Notes: a model not told the origin generated them from the letters alone. 64,000 nucleotides of DNA from Cristatella mucedo (GCA_009760855.2 WPIO01000027.1:2093501-2157500); one strand, 5' to 3'. Counted from the first letter of the stretch, positions 1-12,108 are shown. Made by a program: numbers and translations.

Positions 1-129
1 TAATGCTTCTTGCTTGCTTTAACCTGCTGACGTAAGCATTATGCTTGCTTATTTTTCCATGCTTTATAAGGTGCATGTCACTAACACTGCGGATATTCAT
101 TCTATCGCAGCTAGTGGTCAATTTCTTTT

Positions 130-190
130 ATAGATTTAGTTCTCTTAGGGCGTTATATAAACGAGTATTAATGTTGTTATACTATAATTA
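130..190 (+). mobile_element. Remnant of a LINE/SINE 3' tail
   Basis: The motif ttctcttagggcg followed by a TA-rich run resembles the conserved 3' end of the LINE-B family and of the SINE at 42689. Only the tail is recognisable. Flanking bases 1-129 and 191-258 show nothing I can assign. Confidence 0.4.
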
Positions 191-258
191 TTAATACTTA
201 TAAGCATTCAGCAAATAAATAACCTGTACTCATTTCAAGACAATCAATTACTTTACAG

Positions 259-336
259 GCCATTGCAAACCTTGACGATGGTGAGATTAGTTCGAAAGAC
301 ATACGGCTGGCTGTGCAAAAAACCCTATTATGTTAA
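259..336 (+). CDS. Possible terminal exon of an unidentified upstream gene
   Basis: An acceptor-like ctttacag precedes 26 open codons ending in TAA. The reading is polar and protein-like (starts AIANLDDGEI, ends with a short hydrophobic end), but it is short and I recognise no family. It could be the last exon of a gene lying left of the window, or chance. I see no AATAAA close downstream. Confidence 0.2.
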   Translation, partial: AIANLDDGEISSKDIRLAVQKTLLC

Positions 337-523
337 CTTATGATCCCGATTACACATACAGTAGAACCATATTGCATACGCTGCAGGAAATGATTGTTTG
401 TTGCTACAAGAGAAGGGAGAGAGAGAGAGAGAAAAAGAACGAGAGGGACAGAAACCGGGTAAGAGAGGTTAAGTCATAATTGTCTTGCCCATAGCTAACA
501 CCATAGCTCAAGCTCACACTACC

Positions 524-574
<51 letters not shown>

Positions 575-828
575 CCACATATATATATATATATATATAC
601 ATATATATGCAGAATGAATTTGCATATGAATTCATGTGTGTTCTCACTTCCTGATCCGAGCTTCCATACGCCTATGAGTGTATGTGTTCACGCAAGCACG
701 CGTGGCGAATGTGCGAGTAGGTTTGCATGAGATTGGGTTAGTACTTCAATGCAAATACATGAATGATGCTGAATTTTTTAACTGAGCATGCATAAGCTCT
801 GATACTTAAGAGTATGTGTGCACATGTG

Positions 829-829
<1 letters not shown>
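337..829. repeat. Microsatellite cluster: GA, CA and TA runs
   Basis: A (GA) run lies at about 415-433, a long (CA) run at about 524-570 and a (TA) run at about 579-600. Open frames here are pure His-Thr or Cys-Val translations of the repeats. No gene is seen in the rest of the stretch. Confidence 0.9.
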
Positions 830-883
<54 letters not shown>

Positions 884-925
884 ATGTGTGTGTGTGAATG
901 TGTGTGTGTGTGAATGTGTGTGTGA

Positions 926-968
<43 letters not shown>

Positions 969-1048
969 TGTGAATGTGTATGTGTGTGTGTGTGTGTGTG
1001 CACGCATGCCTGTGTGTGTGCACGCATGCCTGTGTGTGTGCGCGCACG
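830..1048. repeat. Compound (TG)n array with GAATG interruptions
   Basis: Long TG repeats are interrupted several times by gaatg, and end in two copies of a cacgcatgcctg plus TG unit at about 1000-1040. The minus-strand frames through it are low-complexity His-Thr and not genes. Confidence 0.9.
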
Positions 1049-1864
1049 CTCGTGCACCCTTGCTATAAATCCTGAATGCTTCGGTCATTTGAAGCAAACC
1101 CTGCAATGTGAGCTTGGAAGCCACTGGCAAGTTTGTGGTCTCACGCAGTATTGATATTGTTAACAAATATTTGAAATGGAAACCACAAAATATTCAAACC
1201 TAGCGACGCATCTATTCGACGAATGAAACTTTTCTAAATTATGATTACTTGTGTCACATAGTTCGAAGATATGAGTGCAGTGGTTCTTTTCTTTTAGAAG
1301 TAGTCTATATGAATTCACACTATGGGCATACTGAATACGTGATAACTGCATACAGATATATGTCCATTCGATCTCATCTCAAACTATGCATTACTCTTTC
1401 TCATGAACTTCTGCTTTTAACCTGAGAGTAAGCCAAGCTAAGCTTGAGGAGCTCCGGCTATTAAGCAACCATAAGCTGAAATAGAATCATAACACCACGT
1501 TTGTGAGCAATCCTATATTTACTTTATTATTTAGTCCATAGCGGTACTGCTTCCCTAATAACTTTACCGAGTATTGGAGAAGTCGTCCAAAAAGAGCTTT
1601 CGTCGATTGTCTCAAAGCCGTCTTTGTATGCCTAATAGCAGGCTCTATTGCATGGTCTGCTCTGTATTTCCTTCTTAATATTTGTGCTATTTCCACGATC
1701 TTCTGTTCAAGTGAGTTCCTGCGTTTACTAGCATTTTCAGCGAATCGATCTGCAATGGCTATCTACTGAATTTAAGCCTCGTCAAAGCAACCTCCACTGA
1801 CAGAGCAGTTCCTTCCGACTATTCCTTGACAGCTCTACTTAACGGACGCACACACAGCCACAAG

Positions 1865-1902
<38 letters not shown>

Positions 1903-3019
1903 CATGTATATATATATGTATATATGTACAGCATTTATGTGTATGTATATAATGGTGTGTATGAGCAGAGGTGGCCAAAACAATATAAGCACCGTAGGGG
2001 ATAGAGATACGACCTCAAAAAATTAAACCTTTTCTGAACTCTTGGCAATTAAGTTTACCTAGAACACGTGATTTAAATGATATAGTCATACTTTTTTCAA
2101 CCAACTTTTCATGCTTTCATTTTGATTAGGTTAGTAAGTGTGCAAAAATAAAAAATTGCTTGTATGGCTGTTTCCCATGGGCTCAGAAACAGTTGCAGTT
2201 ACATCATTAAGACACGGTGGGCATAAGGTTTTGGTTGTGCCAAAGCATCCCTCGACAATACATCTCAACGGCTGTACCGGGCACTTCTTCAAAAATGCTG
2301 AAGATTGATACATTCGGTTGTGTGCATAAATATATAAGGACAAGATCTGATTAATGATAATGCTGCCATTGCTAGTCCAGCTCAAATGAGAAACTAGCCA
2401 ACTACGTTTTTTAATGAACTAAAGAACTGAGGGATTGTAGTAAGCTGCTATAGAAGTATAGGCAAGTACCTGAAATGCCAAAATCGCACCGTTCTTCATG
2501 CATTAATAAGCTTAATTAGGGTATCCAGTTCAGATGAGGCTGCAAAATAAATCCTTTTAAAATGGCAACCACGTAGAAAGCCAGAAATTGCTCCAGATAC
2601 TGCAAAGCATGGTCGATCTGCACCCAGTCAGCAATTAGAGATACTAGCAAAGACGACGTATTACAAATGTTGCCAACTCGTGGGAATCCAATGTTCTAGT
2701 AAAATTTGTTTTGCCAGCAGTCCATAAAACGATGCTATTTGAGGTTATATCTTGATCCACTGGGTGCGTGTATTTTCTGGTTCAGCACTGTAAAGTATAT
2801 AAACAGGTTGTGTGAGTTTAATTTAAGCGATTACAGATGTCAAGTTACATTGCACTTGAGTACGCACTACATAGATGTTCAATAGTACAATGAAATCACA
2901 CTTACTGCTAGCTATTGAGGATTAAGTGCTCCTTATCAGCCTCATTATGACTGCTGAGCTATTTATTATTCGGGCCTCGTGTAATTGTAATGACTGGTAT
3001 CCAGCTATGTGATCATTAA
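1049..3019. other. Unassigned DNA with one CA microsatellite
   Basis: No convincing gene or repeat family is seen. A (CA) run followed by TA-rich sequence lies at about 1858-1925. The few 60-85 codon frames have no recognisable composition or motif. Confidence 0.6.
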
Positions 3020-3265
3020 CTTTGGGTCCCTGTGATTTTTCTTTTATGTGCTTATGAATACTGACACTGTGCATGCTGCCACTAGCCATACTTACATGCT
3101 GACCCTGTGCATGTCACCCATGATCATGTTATTCTTGTTGGTTATTGAGCATGCTACCACACACCATTCGATCGTGTTTCCTTTGCAGTAAATGTAAAGT
3201 GACTAGAAACAGATTGAGTTATCTAATGGGGCAATATCAAATTTCTTATTATTATTGTTATTAAC
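3020..3265 (+). mobile_element. LINE-B 3' remnant
   Basis: The non-coding 3' region of LINE family B is recognisable: gggtccctgtgat, repeated gctgac/tgcatg blocks, then a decayed aaagtgactag...TTATTATTATT tail. It has no coding part and is strongly decayed, so it is an old 5'-truncated insertion. Confidence 0.7.
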
Positions 3266-4932
3266 GGTTACGTGGCTTGAAAGGCAAAGTAATTTAATTG
3301 GCAATCAGCTGAGCTCAAGGAAGTGAGCTCTAGGCCATGCACCCGGCAGGCTTTGCAATGGTCAACAAGTCCGTGGTGTTCTGCGTGTGGTGCGGTGTGG
3401 TCTGTGGACACCATGGCTTATACGAAACACCTGTAGACCTACATCTCTGTCGAATAGGCTTTTCTTCGCCATGAAGTGGACTTTTTATCTTAAGACATGC
3501 GTGCCCTTCGTAGCTGCAGTGTGCGGCTGCTGGCTGCATCCATGTCAGCATTGGGACCGCATCAACAAGACGCTAGCCGTGATTCAAAGGTGCAGAGCCA
3601 TTTGTAAAACTAGTGTTTCACCTCCTCAATCTGGAATGCAAATAACCTTCTTTTTAAGGCCACTCGTCTAACGATTGCATCTCTGTTTAAGACTAGCTAG
3701 TGTTAAGAGCTCGATCGCTGCTGCTGCTGCAGCTGTCGTATAGTCATATAGAGGATTACTCGTGCTTGTCTTGGTGCTCAAGCGACACATTTCTCCTACC
3801 ACTTTGGTGCTTGCCGGTAGTCATTGCCAGACTGTGTGCACCTGCATCCCAACTTAGCTAAGCCCATCGCTCAGCTTTCAAGTTTCTATCCATAGATGGC
3901 CTATCAAGCACATCACAGGTTTGATGCTTCCAAATCTTCCCAACTTCACTTTCGTAATGCCGGTTCATAGCCATATTTAGTGTGATTAACAACCGCAAGA
4001 TTCTGGTGCTACACGGTCATAGCCACTGTAGCCACCTTGTGAATAGGAGGTAACACCGGGCATAGAGCTAAACTCTTCATTCCTTGCTGTCATGTATTTT
4101 ACCAGCTTCGGCTATTTGGTTGACCCACAGGGCTACATCATTAGGGCTGGTCTACTTGAGATAAGCTAGAATTGTCTAGGGATATATAGTTTAGAGAAAA
4201 TGCAGTACTCACTTGCTCACCAAGCCTCTCCATTACATCTCTAATGTAAATTATCCTTAACCGAATGTCAAGCTAAATCCTCTTTATAAAAATCCCTATG
4301 TTCGCATATGAAATCAGCAGCTTAGGGCTATTGATTGGATTTTTACACTGAAACAATCATGCTCTTTTACCTTGGCAACGTCCTATAATCTACTCTTGAG
4401 TACAGCTCAGATCGTGCTCAGGGCAGAGCAGTTTTGTCTGTACTACTAAAGGCGAGGGACAGCAAAGTAAAATAATCCACTGCTGTAAAAAGATATTTTT
4501 CATGCGAGACTTCATCTAGCTGGTACGGCGTTGCAGTAAATATCTGTGATTATGTCGGCTCCATTTGGCAGTCAACATACATTGCTTTTCAATGGCTACG
4601 CTTTGATAACGCCCATTATCTGGCTGCGATTGGCTGTTATTCCCGACTCTATCTACTATGCTTAGACCAGCCAACCGTAGTCGTCCTTCCGACAAATACC
4701 TTAGTTTGGTAGAGCGAACGAAAGAACGTCGAACTATGCTCATCACAGCACCTCAAAGCTGCGAGATTTGCTCCAGACCCAGGTGGGTGTCTCGCTACTG
4801 GTAGGGTAGCCACGCACGATTATGTGTGCATATAATTCATTCGTATAGCCCCCCAAAGAAAATTTAATCTCTATCTTTGCACTTGAAATATTTCCACAGG
4901 GCCACTAGACGAGCGCTTTCTTGTCCTTATAG
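3266..4932. other. Unassigned DNA upstream of the gene 1 repeat exon
   Basis: No gene is called. A 67-codon frame from an ATG at 3471 begins like a secretion signal (MKWTFYLK then a hydrophobic stretch) but has no good phase-1 donor to join the repeat exon, so I do not use it. The first exon of gene 1 is either here and missed, or left of the window. Confidence 0.45.
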
Positions 4933-6420
4933 GTGTCTCCTCTCAGGAAACCCAGGCAGGCACCGTGGAGTCGCAGACTACAGAGGTGGGTGCCCTGGAG
5001 GTAAGCATCCAAGTGATCGCAGGGGCAGGGGCAAGCACTCCAGAAGTGATAACTTCTGACACAGTGAACCCTCAGAAAGTGAATACCTCTGCCACAGCGA
5101 ACCCTCAGGAAGTGAATACTTCTGCCACAGCGACCACTCACGAAGTGACAACTTCTGACACAGTGAGGCCTCAGGAAGTGACAACTCCTGCCATAGCGAG
5201 CACTCAGGAAGTGACTTCTTCTGCCACAGCGACCACTCAGGAAGTGACCACTTCTGCTACAGCGAGCACTCCGGAAGTGGTAACGTCTGCCATAGCAAGC
5301 ACTCAGGAAGTGACCACTTTTGCCACGGGGAGCACTCAGGAAGTGACCATTTTTGCCACGGAGAGTACTCAGGAAGTGACAACTCCTGCCAGAGCAAGCA
5401 CTCAGGAAGTGATAACTTATGACACAACGAGCCTTCAGGAAATGACAACTTCTGACACAGTGAGCCCTCAGGAAGTGACAACTCCTGTCATAGTGAGCAA
5501 TCAAGAAGTGACTACTTCTGCCACAGCGACCACTCAGGAAGTGGCAGCTTCTGCCACAGAGAGTACTCAGGAAGTGACCACTTCTGCCACAGCGACCACT
5601 CAGGAAGTGACCACTTTGGCCACAGGGAGCACTCAGGAAGTGACCACTTTTGTCACAAGGAGCACTCAGGAAGTGACCACTTTTGCCACGGAGAGTACTC
5701 AGGAAGTGACAATTTCTGCCACAGTGACCACTCAGGAAGTGATAACTTATAACACAACGAGCCTTCAGGAAGTGACAAGTTCTGACACAGTGAGCCCTCA
5801 GGAAGTGACAACTCCTGCCATAGTGAGCACTCAGGAAGTGACTACTTCTACTTCTGCCACAGCGACCACTCAGGAAGTGACAACTTCTGCCACAGAGATT
5901 ACTCAGGAAGTGACCACTTCTGCCACAGCGACCACTCAGGAAGTGACCACTTTGGCCACAGGGAGCACTCAGGAAGTGACCACTTTTGTCACGGGGAGCA
6001 CTCAGGAAGTGACCACTTTTGCCACGGAGAGTACTCAGGAAGTGACCATTTCTGCCACAGCGACCACTCAGGAAGTGATAACTTCTGACACAATGAGCCC
6101 TCAGGAAGTGACCAGTTCGGTCACTGTGAGCGACCAGAAAGTAACAAATTCTACCATAACGATCACTCCGGAAGTGACGACTTCCACCATAGCTAGCACC
6201 CAGGGAGGGACTTTTACCATGGAAACTAGCACTTCTCAGATGACTGCTGTAGAATCAATAACTGGGGAAGTGGCGACTTCTGTCATAGCAAGCACTCCGG
6301 AAGTGAAAACTTCTGCCGTCACGAGTACTAACATTCAGAAGGCTTTCACCGGCACTGACATTTGGACGTCTTCTGAGATTGTTCTTTCCACTGCAGATAA
6401 AGGAGTTTTAAAGATCAATG
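4933..6420 (+). CDS. Gene 1, mucin-like Thr/Ser repeat exon
   Basis: This exon encodes the extracellular stalk of a predicted type I membrane mucin. It holds 495 full codons. About 39 imperfect copies of an 11-residue, 33-bp unit (consensus TQEVTTSATAT) fill roughly 5040-6330. Thr and Ser dominate with one Gln-Glu-Val per unit, as expected of a dense O-glycosylation region (inference). The start is an acceptor, not an ATG: pyrimidine-rich sequence and ttatag end at 4932, and a second possible acceptor (ttccacag, ending 4899) is also in phase 1. The exon ends at a gtaggt donor at 6421, again phase 1. The frame stays open past the donor to 6662 but loses its composition there. The downstream phase-1 SEA exon joins in frame. 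No upstream exon or signal peptide was found. It has no CysD or von Willebrand motif. Confidence 0.75.
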
Positions 6421-7524
6421 GTAGGTCAAAGATTTTATTTCTCAGGCTATATGCGATAGATTTATGTGTACCGTCTCTCGTATGTCTTACAGAAGCTACT
6501 GCAAAATCTAAAATTGTATGCTCGTGTCTAGTTATTTCCAACAAGATCCTTAAACCTTGGGTTTTCTCAATCATTTCAATTGGAATGCCTAATTGCAGTC
6601 AGATGAAGTTCTCCTTATATCATGACAGTAAGGTTGGTGAATTCAGGCTACAAATGCATAACTAGTTCTCAGTCTTGATTTCTCTCTGACCGTAAGCCAT
6701 CCTTACGGAACTATTCCTTAAAAATGAACGATGCAACATAATGCTTGCAGGCTAATAAGAAACCTAGATGCAAATAAATGACTTCTAGCGATTAATTTAA
6801 TGTACAAAAGTGATACTTCTGTCAAGCGTTCACTACTTTTGGTTTTATCTATGACGGCTGCCGCAAAATTAACTTTTACCATCTACACAGCCAGTCAATT
6901 AGATTAACTTCCGCGCTGAAGTATGGCCATGCCATCCCTGCTAGCTCGATTATAGCTAGTTTCCTACTTCTGGATAGGCTAGAGAGCTAGAACTACATAG
7001 GATTGCCGAAGAATGCCATCAAGCCTAAGATGGTTTTGTGAAATACTTTAGTTATTAGTTGGCTTTTCAGTTTAATAATTTCTGTCACGTTTCATGTTCA
7101 TAAAATGAGCTGTTGTTACCCCAGTTGATTAACAGATAGAAGTTTACTTTTAATCTCACCGACACAGCTTGCAAAATTACTCCCTAATAACAATCTAAGT
7201 TGGTTTTAGCTTCCTTGGGTGATCAGCTCCACTTAGTGTAATCAATTATCCAACTCTTTCTGCCACTTGCAGGCTGTTTGGAATGCAAGCTTTTGCTCTG
7301 CTTCATAGCTCCTGAATCTTCGACGACATTTCTTGAGTGATAAATATTTTCCTTCGACCAAACAATTCTTTGTAGCGGTCACACGCTGCAGCTTCGGATG
7401 ATGGTTGTGGACAGCACACGCAATGCTTCTTTGAGCGTTACTCCGCGTACCTCAGGAAACTGCATATCCCCAAGCTCTTCTGTGTCGCTGTCATAATCTC
7501 CACGCTGAACTATGTCACTAGTGG
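6421..7524. other. Gene 1 intron, no recognised content
   Basis: After the donor at 6421 there is AT-rich sequence with no recognisable element until the LINE-B copy. Confidence 0.6.
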
Positions 7525-9310
7525 CCTCGTTCTAAAGTTCATATCCCAATCAAAGAAGAAAACAAGTCCTGTAGGTCCTATTCCCACTGCCCTGCTCCTA
7601 CGTTGCATTGATCTACTGCTCCCATGCATACCTAATATCATTAATATGTCATTAGCATCAGGTCATGTCCCAGCACCTTTCAAAAAGCTGTAGTCAGGCA
7701 ACTACTCAGGAACACGATACTAGACCAAGAGCACTTGAGCAACTACTGGTCTGTCTCCCTTCTACCATTCGTAAGAAAGACACGGGGAAAAGTCGTGGCA
7801 GACTAGCTGAACTCATATATTGAAAATTCAAAACATACTAGTAAGTTCCAGTCTGGCTTTACAGCTAATCACTCCAAATAGTCAGCATTACTTAGGGTGT
7901 ACAATGACCTACCTAGGAATGCAGACATGGGTAGGGTGTCTTTGCTTGCTTTGCTCGATCTTTCGGCACCTTTTGATACTATCGATCACCAAGTCCTTCT
8001 TGAGCGCCTCTCATCTCGCCGGGCATCAATGGCACTGCTCTGCAATGGTTCAGGTCCTATATCAGTGTGAGACTCCAGAGTATTGATGTGAATGGAAAAA
8101 GATCATCCGAGGTTCCTCTGAAGTATGGGGTACCTCAAGGCTCCTAGCTAGGCCCGGTTCTTTTCATGGTTTATACTCTCTCTCTCTTGCCGATGTAATT
8201 GCCAAGCACAACCTAAGCTTTCACTTGTACACGAATGACACTCAGTTGAACCTTTACTTTGATCCCTCCAGCCCTCAAGTACGTCGAATTCTCTCAACTC
8301 ACTTGCTGCATGTATTAATGTCATCCACACATTGATGGCAGCAAATTTTCTTAAATTGAATGATGATAAAACTAGCTTACTAATTATGGACAAACCAAGT
8401 GTGATTCAGAAATTAGACAAGGTAATGATTAAAAGCGGCTCTGCCAGCATATCTCCTGTTGGATCTCCACAAAATCGAGGTGTTATTTTCTAAAGTGACC
8501 TTTCATTGGACGACCACATCAGCTCCACAATGAAATCTGCCTACTTTCAGCTACATAACATTGCTGAAATTCTTGCTTGTTTAGATAGGGATACCACATC
8601 TGAGTTGGTCATTTGTATTTGTGACATCCTGTCTTGACTTCTGTAACTCACTGCTTGCTAGCCAACCGTTGTGTGCTATCAGGCGCTTACAGCTAGTGCA
8701 AAACTCTGCAGCTAGACTTGTCTGTCGTGAGCGTCGCAGTTGCCACATTACACCACTTCTCGCCGACCTGCACTGGCTACCAGTCAAGCAACGGATCGAC
8801 TTCAAGGTTTTGCCATCACTTTTACGTCACTTCAATCTTTGGCTCCTGCCTATCTCTCAGATATACTCACCCATCAGGCCAAGCATTGTAAAACCTGCTT
8901 TTTGGTATCCAACAGTCTACAAATACCTCGTACAAATCTTTGGAGACCGTGCATTTAGTTCGTATGCTCCCAAAGCGTGGAACTCCCTCCCGACTTGCGT
9001 CAGAACATCCCCTGACCTGACCACATTTAAAAAGAACTTAAAACACACCTATTTAGGACAGCATTTAGTGGGTCCCTGTGATTCGTCCTTGATGTGATTA
9101 TGCGTGCTGACACTATGCATGCTGCCACTAACCACATTTGCATGCTGACCCTGTGCATGTCACCCCTAACCATGTTATTCATTTTGTTTGTTTATCAAGC
9201 AGGATATTACTCACCATTCAATTGCATTTCCCTTTGCAGAAAATGTAAAGCGCCTAGAGAGAGATTGAGTTCTCCGAGGGCGCTTTATCAAGTGCATTAT
9301 TATTATTATT
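7525..9310 (+). mobile_element. LINE-B copy, 5'-truncated, decayed reverse transcriptase
   Basis: This CR1/L2-group LINE copy starts within the region before the RT. Frames in turn show the DPIPTALLLRCI segment, a decayed LDLSAPFDTIDH (motif A), a VPQGS relic and a C-terminal domain ending PKAWNSLPTCVR. The family 3' end follows: aaagcgcctagagagag, gggcgctttatcaagtg, then ATT repeats. Several stops and frame changes make it inactive. It lies in sense orientation in the large gene 1 intron. Confidence 0.85.
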
Positions 9311-9955
9311 GTAACCGTTGCGTGCAATCAGGCGCTTAGAGATGGTGAAAAACTCTGCAGCTAGGCTTATCGGTGGTGAGCGTCGCGGTTGCTACATCAT
9401 ACCACTTCTTGCCAAACTGCACTGGCTACCAGTCAAGCAACGGATCTACTTCAAGGTTTTGTCGCTCACTTTTAAGTAATTTTATCCTTTGGCTCCAGCC
9501 TACCTATCAAGCTAAGCATCGTACCACCAGCTTTTCGGAATCTAATTACTTATTTACACCTCGTAAAGACCTAAAATCCTTTGGAGACCGCGACTTTTGC
9601 TCGTATGCTCCTAAAGCGTGGTAATCACTCCCGATTTGCGTCACGACTTGACCACGACCACGTCCCTAACTTGACCACATTAAAAAAGAAATTTAAAATG
9701 CACCTCTTTATGACAGCATTTATTTGGTCCCTGTGCTTCTACTATGCATACTGACACTGTTGCATGCTGCCTCTAACCACATTTGCATTCTGATCCTTTG
9801 ATATCACCCTAACCATGCTATTCATGTTGTTTATAAAGCATGATACCACTTACTACTTGATCGTGTTTCCTTTGTAGCAAATGCGAAGCGCCTAGAAAGA
9901 GATTGAGTTATCCGAGGGCGCTTTATCAAGTGAATTATGATTATCATTATTATTA
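9311..9955 (+). mobile_element. Second LINE-B fragment, tandem to the previous copy
   Basis: It begins at the CAIRRLQL-equivalent segment just after the tail of the previous copy, repeats the RT C-terminal domain (decayed) and ends with its own ctagaaagagattgag...gcgctttatcaagtg tail and ATT run. Insertion at or near the A/T-rich tail of an older copy explains the tandem order. Confidence 0.8.
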
Positions 9956-9959
9956 GGCT

Positions 9960-11290
9960 GGTCCTTACGCAGTACTTGGTTGCAAATTTCAACATCGGTT
10001 AACGTGCCATGGTATGCGACTACATTACCGTATTCTCAAAAGCCTCAAAATCTTCTTCGGTTAGTGCTTCTCCTAGCTCAGCAGCCACTGCTGGAATCGG
10101 CTGAACATCGTCTTCATTGTCGTCCGGACCAGCACGTGGAAAGCCAGCTTTTCTATAATCTGAAACAGTTTTGGATTGTCGCTGTCGATACTAGCTACCA
10201 CACCTTCTCCAGCAAGTGCAAGGCAACTAGCACATCAATTACCTTTGCCTAATCAATAATTGAGCATCATTCTCGACGGCCTGAAGCATTGGCCGTATCA
10301 CTTGGGTTCTACAGAGGACGGGTTCATGATTCATGCCGACGATTCCTTGATCCAGTGGCTCCAGTATAAGAGACTTTGTATTCAGCGGCTCAAGTCCAGT
10401 TTGATTTTCTTGGGCTGTCCCTCCACTACATGACAAGCCGAGTTATTGGCAAACAGAATAATTCTTTGAGTGACCAACTCTCGATCAAATTTGAGAAAAA
10501 GCTCAGCCCAAATTTGACTGGTCATCCAAGCGTTGCTACTGCATTGATACAGTAAAGGCGGTCGAGCAGTTCAAAAGCACCACGGGCTCTCAAATTTTCC
10601 CACTTAATATGCTTTCTTATCAGAGCCAATAGCATTGCATTGAAGAGGCGCAGTCATTCTTTATGTAGGCATCTTTCCACCACTTGGTTGAGTACCACTG
10701 ACAGCTAATGTGCCAGAGGACGCCACTTTGTAGAAGAGGCCTATTTCGTCGGCATTAAAGAGGTCTGATGCATCGTACGTACCCTTCAATCAACGTGGGC
10801 AAGACTTTAGCAATCCTATTTTCGGCTCTGGTATGATCTGCAGGAGCACTTTCACCACCAACTTTAATAAACGCAATAGTATGCCGAATTTTAAGACGCT
10901 CAAGCAAGCCATTTGTTGGAACAAATTATGTACAGCAGTGCATAGCAGCTAGATGCTGGGCCGTCTCCATCATTAATGGGCCGTTGGTAGCAGCATTTTG
11001 CTGCCACGTTGGATAAAACCGTTCCATTGGAGCATCGGCAACTTTTTCGTTTGGGCTTTCGCGTTTTCTTTTTTGGCTCATATTCCTGTAGATTAGAGAT
11101 TCATGGCGCATCTCTTAGTCTGCTTTCTTTATTATGGAGATAGTCGACTGACTCACGTTGAACTCCTCAGCAAGACCAGGTTACTTTTTTGGTTTGAACG
11201 CCTCCAAAAGTTGCTGCCATTTCTCAATTGCAAGCAAATTCTTTTCGAAGTAGTGACCATGACTAATGCTATATACTATTTACCTATAAC
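9960..11290 (-). pseudogene. Tigger/pogo-type (CENPB-like) transposase relic
   Basis: Read on the minus strand with frame changes, this matches the layout of a pogo/Tigger DDE transposase. An N-terminal helix-turn-helix remnant (FNVSQSTISIIKK-like) lies near 11110-11200. A CENPB-type DNA-binding block (WQQNAATNGPLMM, then NGLLERLKIRHTI) lies at about 10870-11010. The DDE core has FNADEIGLFYK near 10730-10765, LFANNSACHV near 10435-10470 and LEPLDQGIVGMNH near 10340-10375, followed by a decayed tail. The second catalytic aspartate, expected in a DN-C/S-A-H motif, reads as asparagine. With stops and shifts as well, it cannot be active. Family assignment is from motif order, not a search. Confidence 0.75.
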
Positions 11291-11703
11291 ATAAAATTAA
11301 ACGTACGCCACTACTCTGTAGCAAACTACAACAAAGAAAAGGTATTACTTTTATGCACGGTAACACACCTTTAATATAGTAGCATACAAATTGATTAATT
11401 TTAAACTTTCATAAACATCCAATCAAAATCCTCCTCCCCACGCTTTTTTGATCTCCTCTTCCAACTCCTACGCCTCTGCTTCACCCTCCCCACGTCGTCT
11501 CTTCGTCTATCTCCCTATTCCTCGATCCCGTGTCCTCCTCTTCGATGTTCTCCTTCTCCACATGCTGCTCCTCAACGTCCTCCTCGTACTCCTACGCATT
11601 CAAAGCATATTTGCTGATAACTAAAGGCGCATGAGGGGATTGTATGGGCAATGATGATACACGTGGCTCGGCGTATCGAACCTCTGCCGCGTCTCCCATA
11701 AAG
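11291..11703. other. Pyrimidine-rich stretch, acidic if read on the minus strand
   Basis: Bases 11430-11600 are rich in TCCTC. On the minus strand this reads as a Glu-rich run (EYEEDVEEQ, ENIEEED). It could be a decayed acidic coding segment of a transposon or a simple low-complexity tract. Confidence 0.45.
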
Positions 11704-12108
11704 CTATTTTAACAAAACAGTGACGAAACCGCTATCAAAAAATCGTAATTGATAGACAGCTAGAGGAGGTAAGATCAGAGCAGTGTTCGCAAGCTCATGG
11801 TTAGCGAGACACGGAGCTGGTAACTTACCGGAAGCCAGCAACAAATGCGTCGATCCCAGCCCCGACGTAACACAACGTAGCAAGACAGCTTCTTTTAGGT
11901 GGTGGAACTGCTGGCGTAAGCGCTCGACTGGCGACGTGCCATTGACCCGTCGAAGCATGACCCCGACGTAATACCCTTCTGGCAGGTTAGCCAGGGCAGG
12001 GTGAACGGAGCCACTCAACCGGGCACGCCTTACAAAATCATGCAGTAGGCTGTAGGCTGTAAATATGCATTCAAGTGGAGTACAAATCAGAAGACAGTCC
12101 CAACTCAT
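11704..12108 (-). pseudogene. Possible transposase C-terminal fragment, perhaps PIF/Harbinger-like
   Basis: The 134-codon minus frame contains TAYSLLHDFVRRA, which resembles the conserved LHNF block near the end of Harbinger transposases, and further on RRVNGTSPVERLRQQF, which fits the basic RR...R..L..F end of that family. No DDE residues are visible. The resemblance is weak and the frame could be spurious. It lies between DNA-transposon debris on its left and unassigned intron on its right. Confidence 0.3.

Noticed and set aside
778-1166. His-Thr and Cys-Val open frames near 500-1170 and 28820-29230
   Set aside because: They are translations of CA/TG microsatellites.
3387-3671. 94-codon frame with a signal-like stretch starting at 3471
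   Set aside because: No phase-1 donor of good quality connects it to gene 1, and no homology is recognised; mentioned only as a weak possibility.
4735-4783. Possible gene 1 first exon (ATG at 4735, gtgggt donor)
   Set aside because: It would end in phase 2, incompatible with the phase-1 acceptors, and has no hydrophobic core.
4905-5504. Antisense Ser/His/Leu repeat frames over the gene 1 array
   Set aside because: Same reason: the 33-bp unit keeps other frames open.
5040-6330. CRISPR-like regularly spaced repeats
   Set aside because: Direct adjacent coding repeats without unique spacers in a eukaryotic gene; not CRISPR.
6421-6665. Continuation of the gene 1 repeat frame to a stop at 6663
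   Set aside because: Composition changes abruptly at a consensus-like gtaggt donor, and the SEA exon downstream fits phase 1, so the extension is read as intron.
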